Shown here: piece after piece, positions 17,381 through 26,331 of the stretch
How positions within the stretch are numbered: the first letter of the stretch is position 1
How the letters are laid out: each line of letters starts with the position of its first letter
NCBI RefSeq assembly: GCF_918320885.1
Contig: NZ_OU907312.1
Span: 558,001 to 622,000 of the forward strand
Direction: 5' to 3'
Source: an unidentified bacterial endosymbiont
Lineage (GTDB): Bacteria > Pseudomonadota > Gammaproteobacteria > Enterobacterales > G038960095
Length of the DNA stretch: 64,000 bases
Translations under genes and position numbers: made by a program
The notes under the pieces: generated by a model
The model's database searches: none
What the model was told of the DNA's origin: nothing
Seen by the model: only the letters and a program-made list of their open reading frames with translations

Positions 17381-17930
17381 GCCAGCTAGCGTAGCAGATC
17401 TACACAGGCTGGTGAAGTCACAAGACGATCAACCATCTGAAAGTTATCCACAGTCTCCCTCGGCTTACCGTAAAACAGGGCCTCATCACCACCGTTTACG
17501 ATTTAAAAAGTCCCTATCGATGACTTTGAGGCACCACTTAAGCAAGCTGTCAAGAGGTCTTGTGTATAAATCCAGAGCTGGCTAATCTTTCACCAACCTG
17601 ACTTTTGTTGATCACAGCCAGTGGAAATACCTGTCAATTTAAAGAAAAAATAGAAATAAACCATTGTTTTTTAAGTTTTATTTAAAATATGATGCTTTTT
17701 AAATGATCAGGCAGTTCTAGTTATTCTAAGAGTCCACGGTAATTTTTCACACAGATATCCACAGAATAAGTGCATAACCTTGTGAGGCCCCCCGAGCAGC
17801 TGTACATAAATCATCCTAATATCACCAGTTATCCAAAGCACTTCACGCCCCTGTCAACTATTTACCTGTAGTCCCGTTGTATGTCACAATCCCGCGCATG
17901 GTCTATCCTCTATTCACTGAGAACCAGCTG
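17381..17930. promoter_or_regulatory. Gene-free interval with a DnaA-box cluster (mutH-rppH)
   Basis: About 550 bases between the divergent mutH and rppH. Boxes: perfect TTATCCACA at 17444-17452 (+); perfect consensus TTATACACA on the minus strand at 17561-17569; TTATCCAAA at 17829-17837 (the sequence of the E. coli oriC R3 box); and 8/9 matches at 17743-17751 and 17755-17763. An AT-rich stretch lies at 17636-17705, and GATC occurs at about four places. A short open frame at 17379-17585 shows no protein-like features. A DnaA-binding regulatory or titration locus is likely; an origin cannot be excluded. Confidence 0.6.
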
Positions 17931-18494
17931 ATGATAGATAGTGAAGGCTACCGTCAAAACGTTGGTATCGTCATTTGCAACCCAGCGGGCCAACTGTTGT
18001 GGGCGAAGCGCTGTGGTCAACATGCCTGGCAATTTCCCCAAGGCGGCATCAATGTGGGTGAGTCTACAGAGCAGGCGATGTACCGTGAATTATACGAAGA
18101 GGTCGGTCTTGGTCCCAAAGCGGTGCGCCTCTTAAGTATTACCCGCCATTGGTTGCACTACCAAATTCCAAAAAGACTCATACGCTGGCATAGTAAACCC
18201 CTCTGTATTGGTCAAAAACAGAAATGGTTTTTACTGTGCCTACAAGGGGATGAACAGTGTGTCAACATTCGAGCGACTGACACACCAGAGTTTGATGATT
18301 GGCGCTGGGTGAGCTACTGGTATCCGGTACGCCAAGCAGTCTCCTTTAAACGCAATGTCTATCGGCAGGTCCTCCAGGAGTTTGCTGGCATCGTGATGCC
18401 TGCTGCTGAGGGAACACCGTTGAGCAGAGTACGCCCTTTTAAGTCAAAACCGACCAACCGTGACCACTCAAATGCAACCAGTCATACACACTGA
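17931..18494 (+). CDS. rppH: RNA pyrophosphohydrolase RppH
   Basis: Nudix hydrolase that removes pyrophosphate from 5'-triphosphate mRNA and so starts 5'-end-dependent decay. The Nudix box [23 protein letters not shown] spans about residues 37-59, preceded by [13 protein letters not shown] and [14 protein letters not shown] match E. coli. I chose the ATG at 17931 ([12 protein letters not shown]), which aligns with the E. coli start; the frame is open 18 codons further upstream. In E. coli ptsP separates rppH from lgt; here rppH overlaps the lgt start, so ptsP is missing. Confidence 0.93.
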   Translation: MIDSEGYRQNVGIVICNPAGQLLWAKRCGQHAWQFPQGGINVGESTEQAMYRELYEEVGLGPKAVRLLSITRHWLHYQIPKRLIRWHSKPLCIGQKQKWFLLCLQGDEQCVNIRATDTPEFDDWRWVSYWYPVRQAVSFKRNVYRQVLQEFAGIVMPAAEGTPLSRVRPFKSKPTNRDHSNATSHTH

Positions 18495-19275
18495 AGCATG
18501 GCTACTGCCGCACCTCGATCCCATCCTGGTTTCTGTTGGGCCAATCGCTTTACGCTGGTACGGCCTAATGTATTTATTAGGTTTCTGCTTCGCCTTGTGG
18601 CAAGCCAAGCGACAGGCAAGCCAGCCCAAAAGCGGCTGGCACAGTGGGGAAGTAGAAACGCTGCTACACGCCTGCTTCTTTGGACTATTCTTGGGGGGAC
18701 GACTGGGTTATACCCTGGTTTATCAATACCCTACTTTTGTCACTGATCCCCTCTCTGTACTGCGCATTTGGGAAGGAGGGATGTCATTCCACGGCGGGCT
18801 GGTGGGGGTCATTCTAGCGTTAGGATGGTTTGCACGACTGACTCAACGTCCTTTCCTATTGGTGGCTGATTTTATTGCCCCCTGGGTTCCCGTCGGCTTA
18901 GGGCTGGGACGTATCGGTAATTTTATTAATGGTGAACTCTGGGGACGGGTGACAGGGGTGCCTTGGGCGGTGATCTTTCCACAAGCGGGCCCATGGCCTC
19001 GCCACCCCTCACAGCTGTATGAAGCGCTTTTAGAAGGAGTATTGCTATTCCTCTTGCTCCAGCACTTTCGACACCCCGCTCGTCCAACGGGAACACTCTC
19101 TGGACTATTTCTCTGTGGCTATGGTTGTTTGCGCTTTATAGTCGAATATTACCGTGAACCTGATCCACAATGTGCTGCATTAGTCGCTACATTGACCATG
19201 GGACAACAGCTCTCATTACCGATGATCATTGCCGGCTTGACGTTACTAGTCCTGGCTTATCGTCGATCGTCCTAG
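18472..19275 (+). CDS. lgt: Prolipoprotein diacylglyceryl transferase
   Basis: Inner-membrane enzyme that transfers diacylglycerol from phosphatidylglycerol to the lipobox Cys of lipoproteins. Conserved parts are visible: [11 protein letters not shown] near the start, [10 protein letters not shown] (catalytic His), the Lgt signature [27 protein letters not shown], and the Arg in [15 protein letters not shown]. It lacks the loop of about 20 residues between GRV and RHPSQLY present in E. coli Lgt. The start at ATG 18472 is my choice; a GTG at 18460 is also in frame. It overlaps rppH and lies 14 bases before thyA. Confidence 0.93.
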   Translation: MQPVIHTEAWLLPHLDPILVSVGPIALRWYGLMYLLGFCFALWQAKRQASQPKSGWHSGEVETLLHACFFGLFLGGRLGYTLVYQYPTFVTDPLSVLRIWEGGMSFHGGLVGVILALGWFARLTQRPFLLVADFIAPWVPVGLGLGRIGNFINGELWGRVTGVPWAVIFPQAGPWPRHPSQLYEALLEGVLLFLLLQHFRHPARPTGTLSGLFLCGYGCLRFIVEYYREPDPQCAALVATLTMGQQLSLPMIIAGLTLLVLAYRRSS

Positions 19276-19289
19276 CACAAGGAACCCCT

Positions 19290-20087
19290 ATGCAACAGTA
19301 CCTAACCTTGATGGCGCATATCCTGCATAATGGTTCCCGCAAACCAGATCGTACTGGGGTGGGAACGCTCTCTATCTTCGGCTACCAGATGCGCTTTAAC
19401 TTGCAAGAGGGCTTTCCATTGGTCACCACCAAACGGTGCCATCTACGTTCAATTATTTATGAACTGCTGTGGTTTTTACAGGGGAGCACCCAGGTGGCTG
19501 ATCTACAACAACATCAGATCAGCATTTGGGATGCTTGGGCTGACGCTCAAGGTGAATTGGGGCCGATCTATGGCAAACAGTGGCGTGCCTGGGGGACGGC
19601 TCAGGGAGACTCTATCGACCAACTCAGCCAAGTGATAGAACAACTGAAACAGAATCGCCATTCACGACGCCTGGTGGTCTCAGCCTGGAACGTTGGGGAG
19701 CTCGATCAGATGGCGCTAGCACCTTGCCATGCGCTATTTCAATTTTATGTCGATGGTGATAATCGCCTCTCTTGCCAACTCTATCAGCGCTCTTGTGATG
19801 TCTTTTTAGGGCTGCCCTTCAATATTGCTAGCTACGCACTATTGACCCATCTGGTGGCCCAGCAGTGCGACTTAGCGGTCGGTGACTTTGTCTGGAGTGG
19901 TGGTGACACCCACCTCTACCTGAATCATCTTCCCCAAGCAGAATTACAGCTGAGCCGTCAGCCAAGGGCGCTCCCACGTCTACAGATCACCACCAAACCG
20001 GCGTCGCTGTTTGAGTATCAATTTGAGCACTTTGAAGTACTGGATTACCATCCCTATCCAGCCATTAAAGCCCCTATTGCTGTCTAG
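19290..20087 (+). CDS. thyA: Thymidylate synthase
   Basis: Converts dUMP to dTMP using methylene-tetrahydrofolate. The catalytic Cys is in [13 protein letters not shown], and RxxV (RLVVSAWN), [20 protein letters not shown] and GDTHLYLNH are conserved. The length of 265 residues is one more than E. coli. The start ATG at 19290 follows AAGGA; an upstream ATG at 19170 lies within lgt and is rejected. A hairpin (CGTGATC-TTG-GATCACG, about 20094-20110) follows the stop without a T-run. Confidence 0.96.
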   Translation: MQQYLTLMAHILHNGSRKPDRTGVGTLSIFGYQMRFNLQEGFPLVTTKRCHLRSIIYELLWFLQGSTQVADLQQHQISIWDAWADAQGELGPIYGKQWRAWGTAQGDSIDQLSQVIEQLKQNRHSRRLVVSAWNVGELDQMALAPCHALFQFYVDGDNRLSCQLYQRSCDVFLGLPFNIASYALLTHLVAQQCDLAVGDFVWSGGDTHLYLNHLPQAELQLSRQPRALPRLQITTKPASLFEYQFEHFEVLDYHPYPAIKAPIAV

Positions 20088-20245
20088 CTACCGCGTGATC
20101 TTGGATCACGGTGAACAGCAGCGCCTTTCAAGCGACCTCTCCCTTTTTTGGAATGAATTTTCCAATTCTAACCCCCTGCTCTGGCTAACCACTGCAGTAG
20201 CTTGCAAGCTACTGCTCTCTATAGGGGTATAGCGGAGCGTCCTCG

Positions 20246-20728
20246 ATGCGTGGTCTCCTACTGATAGAACTCCTGCTAACGCTCAGTATCATCGCCCTGT
20301 TCAGTGCCTATACGCTGCAGGGGTGGCAGCACCAACAGCAGCGCCTAGCTTTGGAAGATAGCAGCAGTGCCCTATTGGCTTTCCTGGCTCAAGTACACAG
20401 CTTGGCTGAACAACGCCAACAAACGCTGACAGTCCACTCACAACGGTCGACTACCGGTCACTGGTGTCTCTGGGCTCGAGAGCTCTCGCCGCAGACGCTT
20501 TGTGAAGCCACCCCCCTACACTGGCTATTACCTCACTCGAACGTTCGGTTACTGACGACCCCCCATTTTCCCCCACCGCGCTTCCAGGGGGCATCAGGAG
20601 CCACTGCGGCTACTCGCTTGCAGTTACGCAGTGGCCCCTACCAGATCAGAGTGGTTCTATCCAGTAAGGGACGACTCAGTCGCTGCAGTGAGCAGGCAAA
20701 TTTCACCACACTCCGATCCTGCCGATGA
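20246..20728 (+). CDS. ppdA: Prepilin-peptidase-dependent pseudopilin PpdA
   Basis: Minor type IV pilin-like protein of 160 residues (GspH-type). The short leader is followed by the class-III signal: cleavage after Gly3 leaves LLLIELLLTLSIIALFSAY with Glu at position +5. Position identifies it: first of four small genes between thyA and the ptrA/recC region, as in E. coli. It overlaps ppdB by four bases (ATGA). Such proteins prime assembly of a type IV pilus or pseudopilus; no major pilin or PilBCDQ genes are in the window. Confidence 0.8.
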   Translation: MRGLLLIELLLTLSIIALFSAYTLQGWQHQQQRLALEDSSSALLAFLAQVHSLAEQRQQTLTVHSQRSTTGHWCLWARELSPQTLCEATPLHWLLPHSNVRLLTTPHFPPPRFQGASGATAATRLQLRSGPYQIRVVLSSKGRLSRCSEQANFTTLRSCR

Positions 20729-21327
20729 ATGACCACCGTGGTTTCTCTCTGCCAAACCTATTACTCTGGTTAACGCTGGGAAGTCTGATCACGCTAGCCT
20801 CCCTAGGCGCGGTGAGTCAGCTGATCTATCAAGCGAAGCAACAGTATCAGCGCTACTACCTAACCTATACATTACAGCAGCACCTCAATAAAATGGCGAT
20901 CCTGTTAAAGCGTGCTGGTTTCCTCTACAGAGCCAATGCTCGGCAATCCGCTCAGATCATTCGGCCGCTCCCGGCCCCACTGGTTATAGGACACTATCCA
21001 GGAGAGCCGGCTGCTTCCTGCCTACTACTCTATTACGATCGCAATCGTAACGGCTTGATCGGCAGTAGCCACAGGCCGGCGTTGGCAATGACCATGGGCT
21101 ATCGGCTACGTCAAGGGAACTTAGAAACACAACAGGGCATTACAGCCTGCCACAGCCGCGGTTGGGAAGATTTAGTGGATGAGCAAGTGATCACCGTGCA
21201 ACGTTTTCAAGTGCTACAGCCCCTCGGTGCCTCCTGGGTAGAGCTCACCCTGCAGGCGTGCTTAACGCGCCAACCCCAGGTAATCCAGCGCCTACACGCG
21301 GTTATCCAGTTGGAAAATAGCCGATGA
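20725..21327 (+). CDS. ppdB: Prepilin-peptidase-dependent pseudopilin PpdB
   Basis: Minor pilin-like protein (GspJ-type) of 200 residues. The leader MNDHRG is followed by FSLPNLLLWLTLGSLITLAS. The residue at +5, normally Glu and needed for subunit packing and methylation, is Asn here. The body matches E. coli PpdB in order: LLKRAGF near residue 60, YYDRNRNGLIG (E. coli WDANSNGIWD), CHSRGWEDL, and a beta-rich C-terminus. ATGA overlaps couple it to ppdA and to the next gene. Confidence 0.78.
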   Translation: MNDHRGFSLPNLLLWLTLGSLITLASLGAVSQLIYQAKQQYQRYYLTYTLQQHLNKMAILLKRAGFLYRANARQSAQIIRPLPAPLVIGHYPGEPAASCLLLYYDRNRNGLIGSSHRPALAMTMGYRLRQGNLETQQGITACHSRGWEDLVDEQVITVQRFQVLQPLGASWVELTLQACLTRQPQVIQRLHAVIQLENSR

Positions 21328-21869
21328 AGCAGCTCTCTAGCGTGGAACACCACCACCCCCGGCTCCCCCAAAAAGCGCTATCTAGAATGCCAAACCGAGG
21401 ATTAAAAACCCGACGGGGCTTTATTCTCTTGAGCTGGACCCTGCTGCTGATAGTGCTCCCGCTACTACTCCTCACGGGACTTGAACGACGGTGGCTGTTA
21501 GCCCTGCAGGCCCAACAGCAACAGCGCCGTTATCTACAAGCGCTCACACAAAGCCTCTCAGCACTCACCCTAGCGCCCTACCTGGTGTGGCAGCCTGCTG
21601 GTCCCCAGTGGCAATGCCACCACGTGGAGCAGCGCCAACTCTGTTTGAAGCAGCGGCTCACCTGCCCGGAGATGGCCCTGCTGCGGGTCGCACCCGTGAC
21701 CCCCTCTATCACCGACCCGATCACGCTCTATCGCTTTGTTAAACAGCCCAGAGTTCACAAGGCAACCCCCGATCGAGACGCCACCCACTCTCGCCCAGTT
21801 AGCCTAGAGTGGATCAGCGGGGGGTGGCTGGACAGCTGCCCAGAACAAGAGGCGACGCTATGCCAATAG
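21324..21869 (+). CDS. ygdB: YgdB-like pseudopilin component
   Basis: 181-residue protein (GspK-like, DUF2509) with an unusually long N-terminal extension of about 31 residues before GFILLSWTLLLIVLPLLLLTG. As in E. coli YgdB there is no Glu at +5. The C-terminal GGWLDSCPEQEATLCQ matches the YgdB ending (GWSDFCPLKE..LCQ), which fixes its identity. It overlaps ppdC: the ppdC ATG lies inside its last four codons. Confidence 0.75.
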   Translation: MKQLSSVEHHHPRLPQKALSRMPNRGLKTRRGFILLSWTLLLIVLPLLLLTGLERRWLLALQAQQQQRRYLQALTQSLSALTLAPYLVWQPAGPQWQCHHVEQRQLCLKQRLTCPEMALLRVAPVTPSITDPITLYRFVKQPRVHKATPDRDATHSRPVSLEWISGGWLDSCPEQEATLCQ

Positions 21870-22243
21870 GCTCACCCAAAGCCAGCAACCAGTATGGGAT
21901 GCTGCTGCTGGAGCTACCGTTTATGCTGTTGATCACGGCCCTGATGTTCAAGGTGCTGTGGTGTTATCATCAGCAGCTACAAAGACAATTTTTGCAGATC
22001 GAATGGCGGCAACAGGCGTGGCAACTGGTTTATTACTCGCTAGAAGCCGCTGGTGCCCAGCAGGGAGAGGCGGTTCACAGACCACCGTTGCCCTCTGTGG
22101 CCTGGAAACGACGCTGGCACCGTAGTCCCCTGCTGGCCGACTGCCAACGGCTGACGGTGACGATCAGCCGATCCGCTGCTGTGCAAGCACAACTGTCCGC
22201 AGTCTACTGCCCCGCACCACCGGTGGTGACGACGCTCTATTAG
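21860..22243 (+). CDS. ppdC: Prepilin-peptidase-dependent pseudopilin PpdC
   Basis: 127-residue minor pilin-like protein (GspI-type). After a leader ending in Gly the mature start is MLLLELPFMLLITALMFKVL with Glu at +5. The rest (QLQRQFLQIEWRQQAWQLVYYSLEAA) matches the alpha1-C part of the family. The ATG at 21860 overlaps the ygdB stop. In E. coli recC follows directly; here vapBC and an inverted ptrA lie between. Confidence 0.75.
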   Translation: MPIGSPKASNQYGMLLLELPFMLLITALMFKVLWCYHQQLQRQFLQIEWRQQAWQLVYYSLEAAGAQQGEAVHRPPLPSVAWKRRWHRSPLLADCQRLTVTISRSAAVQAQLSAVYCPAPPVVTTLY

Positions 22244-22369
22244 TCACTTACATTCAAGATAAGCAACGGCTCTCTATTGGGGTCATTCATTGTTGTTGTT
22301 ATGATCCGGTCCAGAAAAAGTCCCAGTGGCTTCCCCGGAAAAACCCAGGATTTCGGCAGTCAGCACCCA

Positions 22370-22771
22370 TCAAGATAGCAGCCGAGTTCTAATAGAGCCG
22401 TGCTTTTTGAGTATGGCGACAGCCTTTTTATCAAAAGTAGCGAAAACCTCGCCTCCGAGGGCAAGACTTTCATAGGCTATGACACCATCGGCAAAATCGC
22501 CACTAGCACGAAGCATGGTGAGGCCGGCATCGACTGCACCCCGGTCGACTTCAACGTTATCAGCTTCAATAAGAACCGTTATGGCATCGGCTATCTCCTT
22601 GCCTGCCAGCTTATAGCCCCGCGACAGGTTCCAGACGACTTCACACAGCACCGGCAAGGCAATCGCTATCAGTACAGCCTCCTGCATGACTTTGCGGGCT
22701 GTAGTGGCCTGTTTGAGGTCATCGGCCAATAGGTAGCGCAGTACAACATTGGTGTCGACAGCGAGTTTCAC
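22370..22771 (-). CDS. vapC: VapC-type PIN-domain toxin
   Basis: 133-residue PIN-domain ribonuclease; VapC toxins cut tRNA or rRNA. Acidic metal-binding residues are visible: Asp6 (AVDTNVVLRYL), Glu44 (LCEVVWNL), Asp93 (GDFADGVIAY) and Asp114 (TFDKKA). It starts at a GTG that overlaps the vapB stop (GTGA), so the pair is coupled. The insertion of this pair between ppdC and the ptrA/recC genes breaks the usual enteric order. Confidence 0.88.
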   Translation of the reverse strand: MKLAVDTNVVLRYLLADDLKQATTARKVMQEAVLIAIALPVLCEVVWNLSRGYKLAGKEIADAITVLIEADNVEVDRGAVDAGLTMLRASGDFADGVIAYESLALGGEVFATFDKKAVAILKKHGSIRTRLLS

Positions 22772-23025
22772 GCTTCACCCGCCCACCCCTTGCGAGCTAT
22801 CTCATTCATCTCCTCGATAGAGAGAACGAGATTGCCCCTGTTTTTGGCTTTGAGAATTCCAAACGAATCGCTAATGTTTCGTCCTTCCCGTAGGGCTTGA
22901 ATGACTGCCCGACCATCCGGAAGCACCTCGACGTTGATTTTTTGACCAGGCTTAATGCCCAGGTGCCGCAAAAGCGCTTGCTTGAACGTTACCTGCCCTT
23001 TCGCAGTGACTGTCAAGGTCGTCAT
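22768..23025 (-). CDS. vapB: VapB-type antitoxin (AbrB/SpoVT fold)
   Basis: 85-residue antitoxin with the AbrB-type swapped-hairpin motif at its start (TTLTVTAKGQVTFKQALL...LGIKPGQKI) and a C-terminal toxin-wrapping tail (LSIEEMNEIARKGWAG). I chose the ATG at 23025; the frame allows four more residues from 23037. It would bind its own promoter in the 23026-23172 gap. That gap also holds the inverted repeat AAGGTA-AAAA-TACCTT near 23060, a candidate operator. Confidence 0.85.
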   Translation of the reverse strand: MTTLTVTAKGQVTFKQALLRHLGIKPGQKINVEVLPDGRAVIQALREGRNISDSFGILKAKNRGNLVLSIEEMNEIARKGWAGEA

Positions 23026-23172
23026 GGTTAACCTCATTCGTTGAACAGGAGCACATGGTAAGGTAAAAATACCTTACCTTCAAGCATTCAGCAGCCGCTT
23101 ACAGCACCTCTCTAATCAGTCGTCTATCTACAAGTGGCACTGTACTGTGTAGACAGGGCTCAACTGGGGCCA

Positions 23173-26130
23173 TCAACGCTGCACAGAGGGTGGTTTCGTT
23201 GTTTTTCCCTGAGTTAACAGCTGCTGCTTTAGGGCATCGGCAGAGGGATAAACCCGCCAGCCGGTAGGCGCCGCGAACCCCTGAGCCGTTGGAGGGACTT
23301 TGGATGAGGCACTGAGACCCTGCACTTGCGATAACAGCGCCAACCCTGTCGGTTTTAGGACCGCCTGTTGATAGAACTGCAACACCTCTTCTGCCGTCAG
23401 CGCTTTGACCCGAGCAATTAATTGTGCCCGAGAATCAAAGCTCAAACGCTCGTTTAAAAAATCCTTCACCCAGGGTGCCGCTTCGTCACTCGGTTTAGTC
23501 GGTTTTTCCTTCAGCCCCTTGAGTAACTCACGCTGGTAAGCGGCAAATTCACGGGGCTCTTTGAGCTTTTGTAGCTGTTGCCACGCTTGTTGATAAAAGG
23601 CTTGGTAGCGCTGATAGAGCTGGGCTGGCGTATGCCCGTTACTCTGCACAGTGAATTGCAAACCGGTCTGCTTGCCCAGACGGTGAGTACCCACATAGGC
23701 AACGTATCCCAACTGCTCTTGGGTCCGTAGCTGGTCAAAAAACCAGGTTCCTAATAAAGTGTTTAACAGATAAGCATTGGCTTGACTGGAAACGCTGTCA
23801 TAACCGCTGGGGATATAGAGCGCGGTTAGGGCATGGCCTTCAACGGTCCCCGATTGGTTGAATAAAGCGTAGGTGGGTCTATCGATCACGATCACTGGGT
23901 TGTCTGTGTGCTGCTGTTCTCGGATGGCTAGCTGCTGTTGCACCGTTTGAGCCAACTCCTTCAATTGCGCAGCACTGAGATCACCAATCGCTAAAATATC
24001 TAGGGTGGCGTGATTCAGTAGGCGGTCGCGATAAGATAACAGCTCTTTTAGCCCAATTTCAGTCAGTAGGGCTCGTTGCTGATCAAGGTTTCCATAATGT
24101 ATCCAATTAATTTCGCTTATTATCTGGTTCGCTTGATGATAAGGGGATTGCTTGACCAGACTATCCCAGTGCTGAATCAATCGCTGTTTCACTTGAGCTA
24201 GCTGGGTTTCTCCAACTGTAACGTGCTGATAGGCCTTGATGAATTGCAGCAGCAATTTCGGCAACTGTTGCCGGAAACCGTAGGCGCTGATGATCAAGCC
24301 ATTGTCCTCATCGCAGGATAAATGAATACCAGCGTTGCTTGCCTGTGTTATTAAGGTTTGCGTCTGGAGATCCAGCAGGCTAGTCAATAGACCAAAAAGT
24401 AGCCGATCACGAGGCGTACTAAACGCTTTGGGATTGCGCAGCGCCAGAGTGAGATTAACCATCGGTTGTTTCTTGAAATGATAGCTCGGCAGCAGCCAGA
24501 CACGAACGCCCGCTGCTTGCAGCACTGGCTGCGGTGTTAACGGCCGCAGCCCTGACACAGGCATCACAGAAAAATCGGTGGGCAGATAGGGATTGAGGGG
24601 GGGCAATGCGAACGTTAACCCTTTGCCAAGACGTTGCCACTCAGCGATCTGTTGACGACTTAACGGCTTAACTTGATAAGGAGCCTCTAAAAAATAGGCT
24701 TTCTTATCATGGGGTTCTTGTGGGCTAGCCCACCAAATACGCGCCTGCTGCGGGATCATCTTAGATAACCGCCGTTGGATAAAACCAGGTCGATAACGGT
24801 CTGCCCGGGTATTCACCATGAGTACCTGCTCTATCGGGTACTCTAATAGATTATTAGTCAGTCTGGTGACATAACTGAGATTGTGCTGTGCTGCTGAATA
24901 GTAGGTGCTCATCATCAATTGTTGCGCCATCTGATCAAAGTAGTGGCGCTGAACGCCCTGCGTTGTGATCAGCTGTAGATAACGAAACAGGGCAGCTAGG
25001 ATAAGATCTTGTCGTGCCATACCTGCTTCAGTAGGATGAATGTGAATGCTAAATAGGCCGGCATTACCAGCCATTCTTGAATCACCGGATACCGAAAGGT
25101 TAGTAGCCAAACCCTGTTGTAGCAACCAGTCGGCTAGGGTCCCCTCGCCACGAGCCGTAATCAGGCTCTCTAGATAAGTATTGGTTTTACTATGCAACGA
25201 ATCCTGTTGATCTGGGGTGATCACAAAGTCAACCTGTAAGGCATTATACACTTTTGCGGGGACATAGTGGATTGCCACCCCCTGCTCTTTAATCGTCGCC
25301 AGCGGGGTGGTGATCGGTTTAACCACGGTTTTATGGTTAGGGATGCGCCCATAACTTTCAACCGCTAAATGCGCCAAAGCGGCTAACGGTTGATTACTGT
25401 AGATGACGGCCACCATGATATTGGCAGAGTAGTAGTGTTGGTGGAACTGTTGAACCGTTTGCAGCAACGAACTGTTCGGTTTATCAGCTAAAGTCTCCAA
25501 ATTGCCCACAGAAAAACGGGCAAAGGGGTGTCGAGGATTGAGTGTCTCTTTATTAATCTGGAAGATACGCCAGCTATCTTCCGTACGATACCCGCACGCC
25601 TCTTGATGCACACTATGACGCTCTTTTTCTGCTAATTGGGGATCGAACTTAGGATGAGCCAGGGCATCTGCTAACCGCTCTAAAGTAATGGCCAACCAAG
25701 GATGTTGGGCCGCTGTCATAAAAATCGTTCGGTCACTAGCGGTGCCTGCACTGTGGTTTTGGACCTCAATGCCCTCGGGATAGTTTTCTGATCCTAAAAA
25801 TAACAGGTGCTCTAAGTAGTGAACCAGTCCAGGCTGCTGTTTGGGATCGTGCAGCGAGCCTACCGGCAGAGCCACCGTGGTCATTGAATAGGGCGCTTTA
25901 GGATCAGAGACTAATAGCACCTTCATGCCATTCTCTAGCCTAATCGCCTGGTATTGCCGAGTATCTTGGGGCGTTTTCTCCAATGACTCTACTAAGGGTT
26001 GCCAACGCTGCTCAGTTGCACTCACTGGGGCGAAGGTGAGTCCGCATAAAAAAAATAGTCCCAACAATCCTGCACTCAGCTGCTGGACTAGGGTACGGTG
26101 TAGTCGGTTACTGCGATAGCGTTTGAGCAT
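23173..26130 (-). CDS. ptrA: Pitrilysin (protease III)
   Basis: Periplasmic M16 zinc protease of 985 residues (E. coli 962) that degrades small peptides. A signal peptide is visible (LSAGLLGLFFLCGLTFAPVSA). The inverted zinc motif is HYLEH near residue 107, with the third ligand Glu in KERHSVHQE about 76 residues later. The four-domain M16 layout is complete, including RTQEQLGYVAYVGTHRLG in the C-terminal half. In E. coli ptrA lies between recC and recB in the same direction; here it is on the opposite strand, divergent from recC across about 200 bp. Confidence 0.93.
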   Translation of the reverse strand: MLKRYRSNRLHRTLVQQLSAGLLGLFFLCGLTFAPVSATEQRWQPLVESLEKTPQDTRQYQAIRLENGMKVLLVSDPKAPYSMTTVALPVGSLHDPKQQPGLVHYLEHLLFLGSENYPEGIEVQNHSAGTASDRTIFMTAAQHPWLAITLERLADALAHPKFDPQLAEKERHSVHQEACGYRTEDSWRIFQINKETLNPRHPFARFSVGNLETLADKPNSSLLQTVQQFHQHYYSANIMVAVIYSNQPLAALAHLAVESYGRIPNHKTVVKPITTPLATIKEQGVAIHYVPAKVYNALQVDFVITPDQQDSLHSKTNTYLESLITARGEGTLADWLLQQGLATNLSVSGDSRMAGNAGLFSIHIHPTEAGMARQDLILAALFRYLQLITTQGVQRHYFDQMAQQLMMSTYYSAAQHNLSYVTRLTNNLLEYPIEQVLMVNTRADRYRPGFIQRRLSKMIPQQARIWWASPQEPHDKKAYFLEAPYQVKPLSRQQIAEWQRLGKGLTFALPPLNPYLPTDFSVMPVSGLRPLTPQPVLQAAGVRVWLLPSYHFKKQPMVNLTLALRNPKAFSTPRDRLLFGLLTSLLDLQTQTLITQASNAGIHLSCDEDNGLIISAYGFRQQLPKLLLQFIKAYQHVTVGETQLAQVKQRLIQHWDSLVKQSPYHQANQIISEINWIHYGNLDQQRALLTEIGLKELLSYRDRLLNHATLDILAIGDLSAAQLKELAQTVQQQLAIREQQHTDNPVIVIDRPTYALFNQSGTVEGHALTALYIPSGYDSVSSQANAYLLNTLLGTWFFDQLRTQEQLGYVAYVGTHRLGKQTGLQFTVQSNGHTPAQLYQRYQAFYQQAWQQLQKLKEPREFAAYQRELLKGLKEKPTKPSDEAAPWVKDFLNERLSFDSRAQLIARVKALTAEEVLQFYQQAVLKPTGLALLSQVQGLSASSKVPPTAQGFAAPTGWRVYPSADALKQQLLTQGKTTKPPSVQR

Positions 26131-26331
26131 AAAACTCCAGAAACTGTGCGCCGGGGAACAGGTGATGTAAACATCGCTAATAATAGATTGTAAAACAAAA
26201 ACTTACAATGCTCTTCCCTATTACACGCTTTCATCAACCCCTCCCGACTCCTTGAAACACCGTGAACGAGCGGAGTTTACAGGCCACCTGATTTAGCCGA
26301 CAATCGCTGGACATTAAACCCTGATAAGCGA

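Noticed and set aside
17379-17585. 68-residue plus-strand frame between mutH and rppH
   Set aside because: No ribosome-binding site, domain or hydrophobic pattern, and it spans a perfect DnaA box; more likely chance coding in a regulatory region.
20090-20112. Rho-independent terminator after thyA
   Set aside because: A good CGTGATC/GATCACG hairpin is present but no T-run follows on either strand, and ppdA lies shortly downstream.
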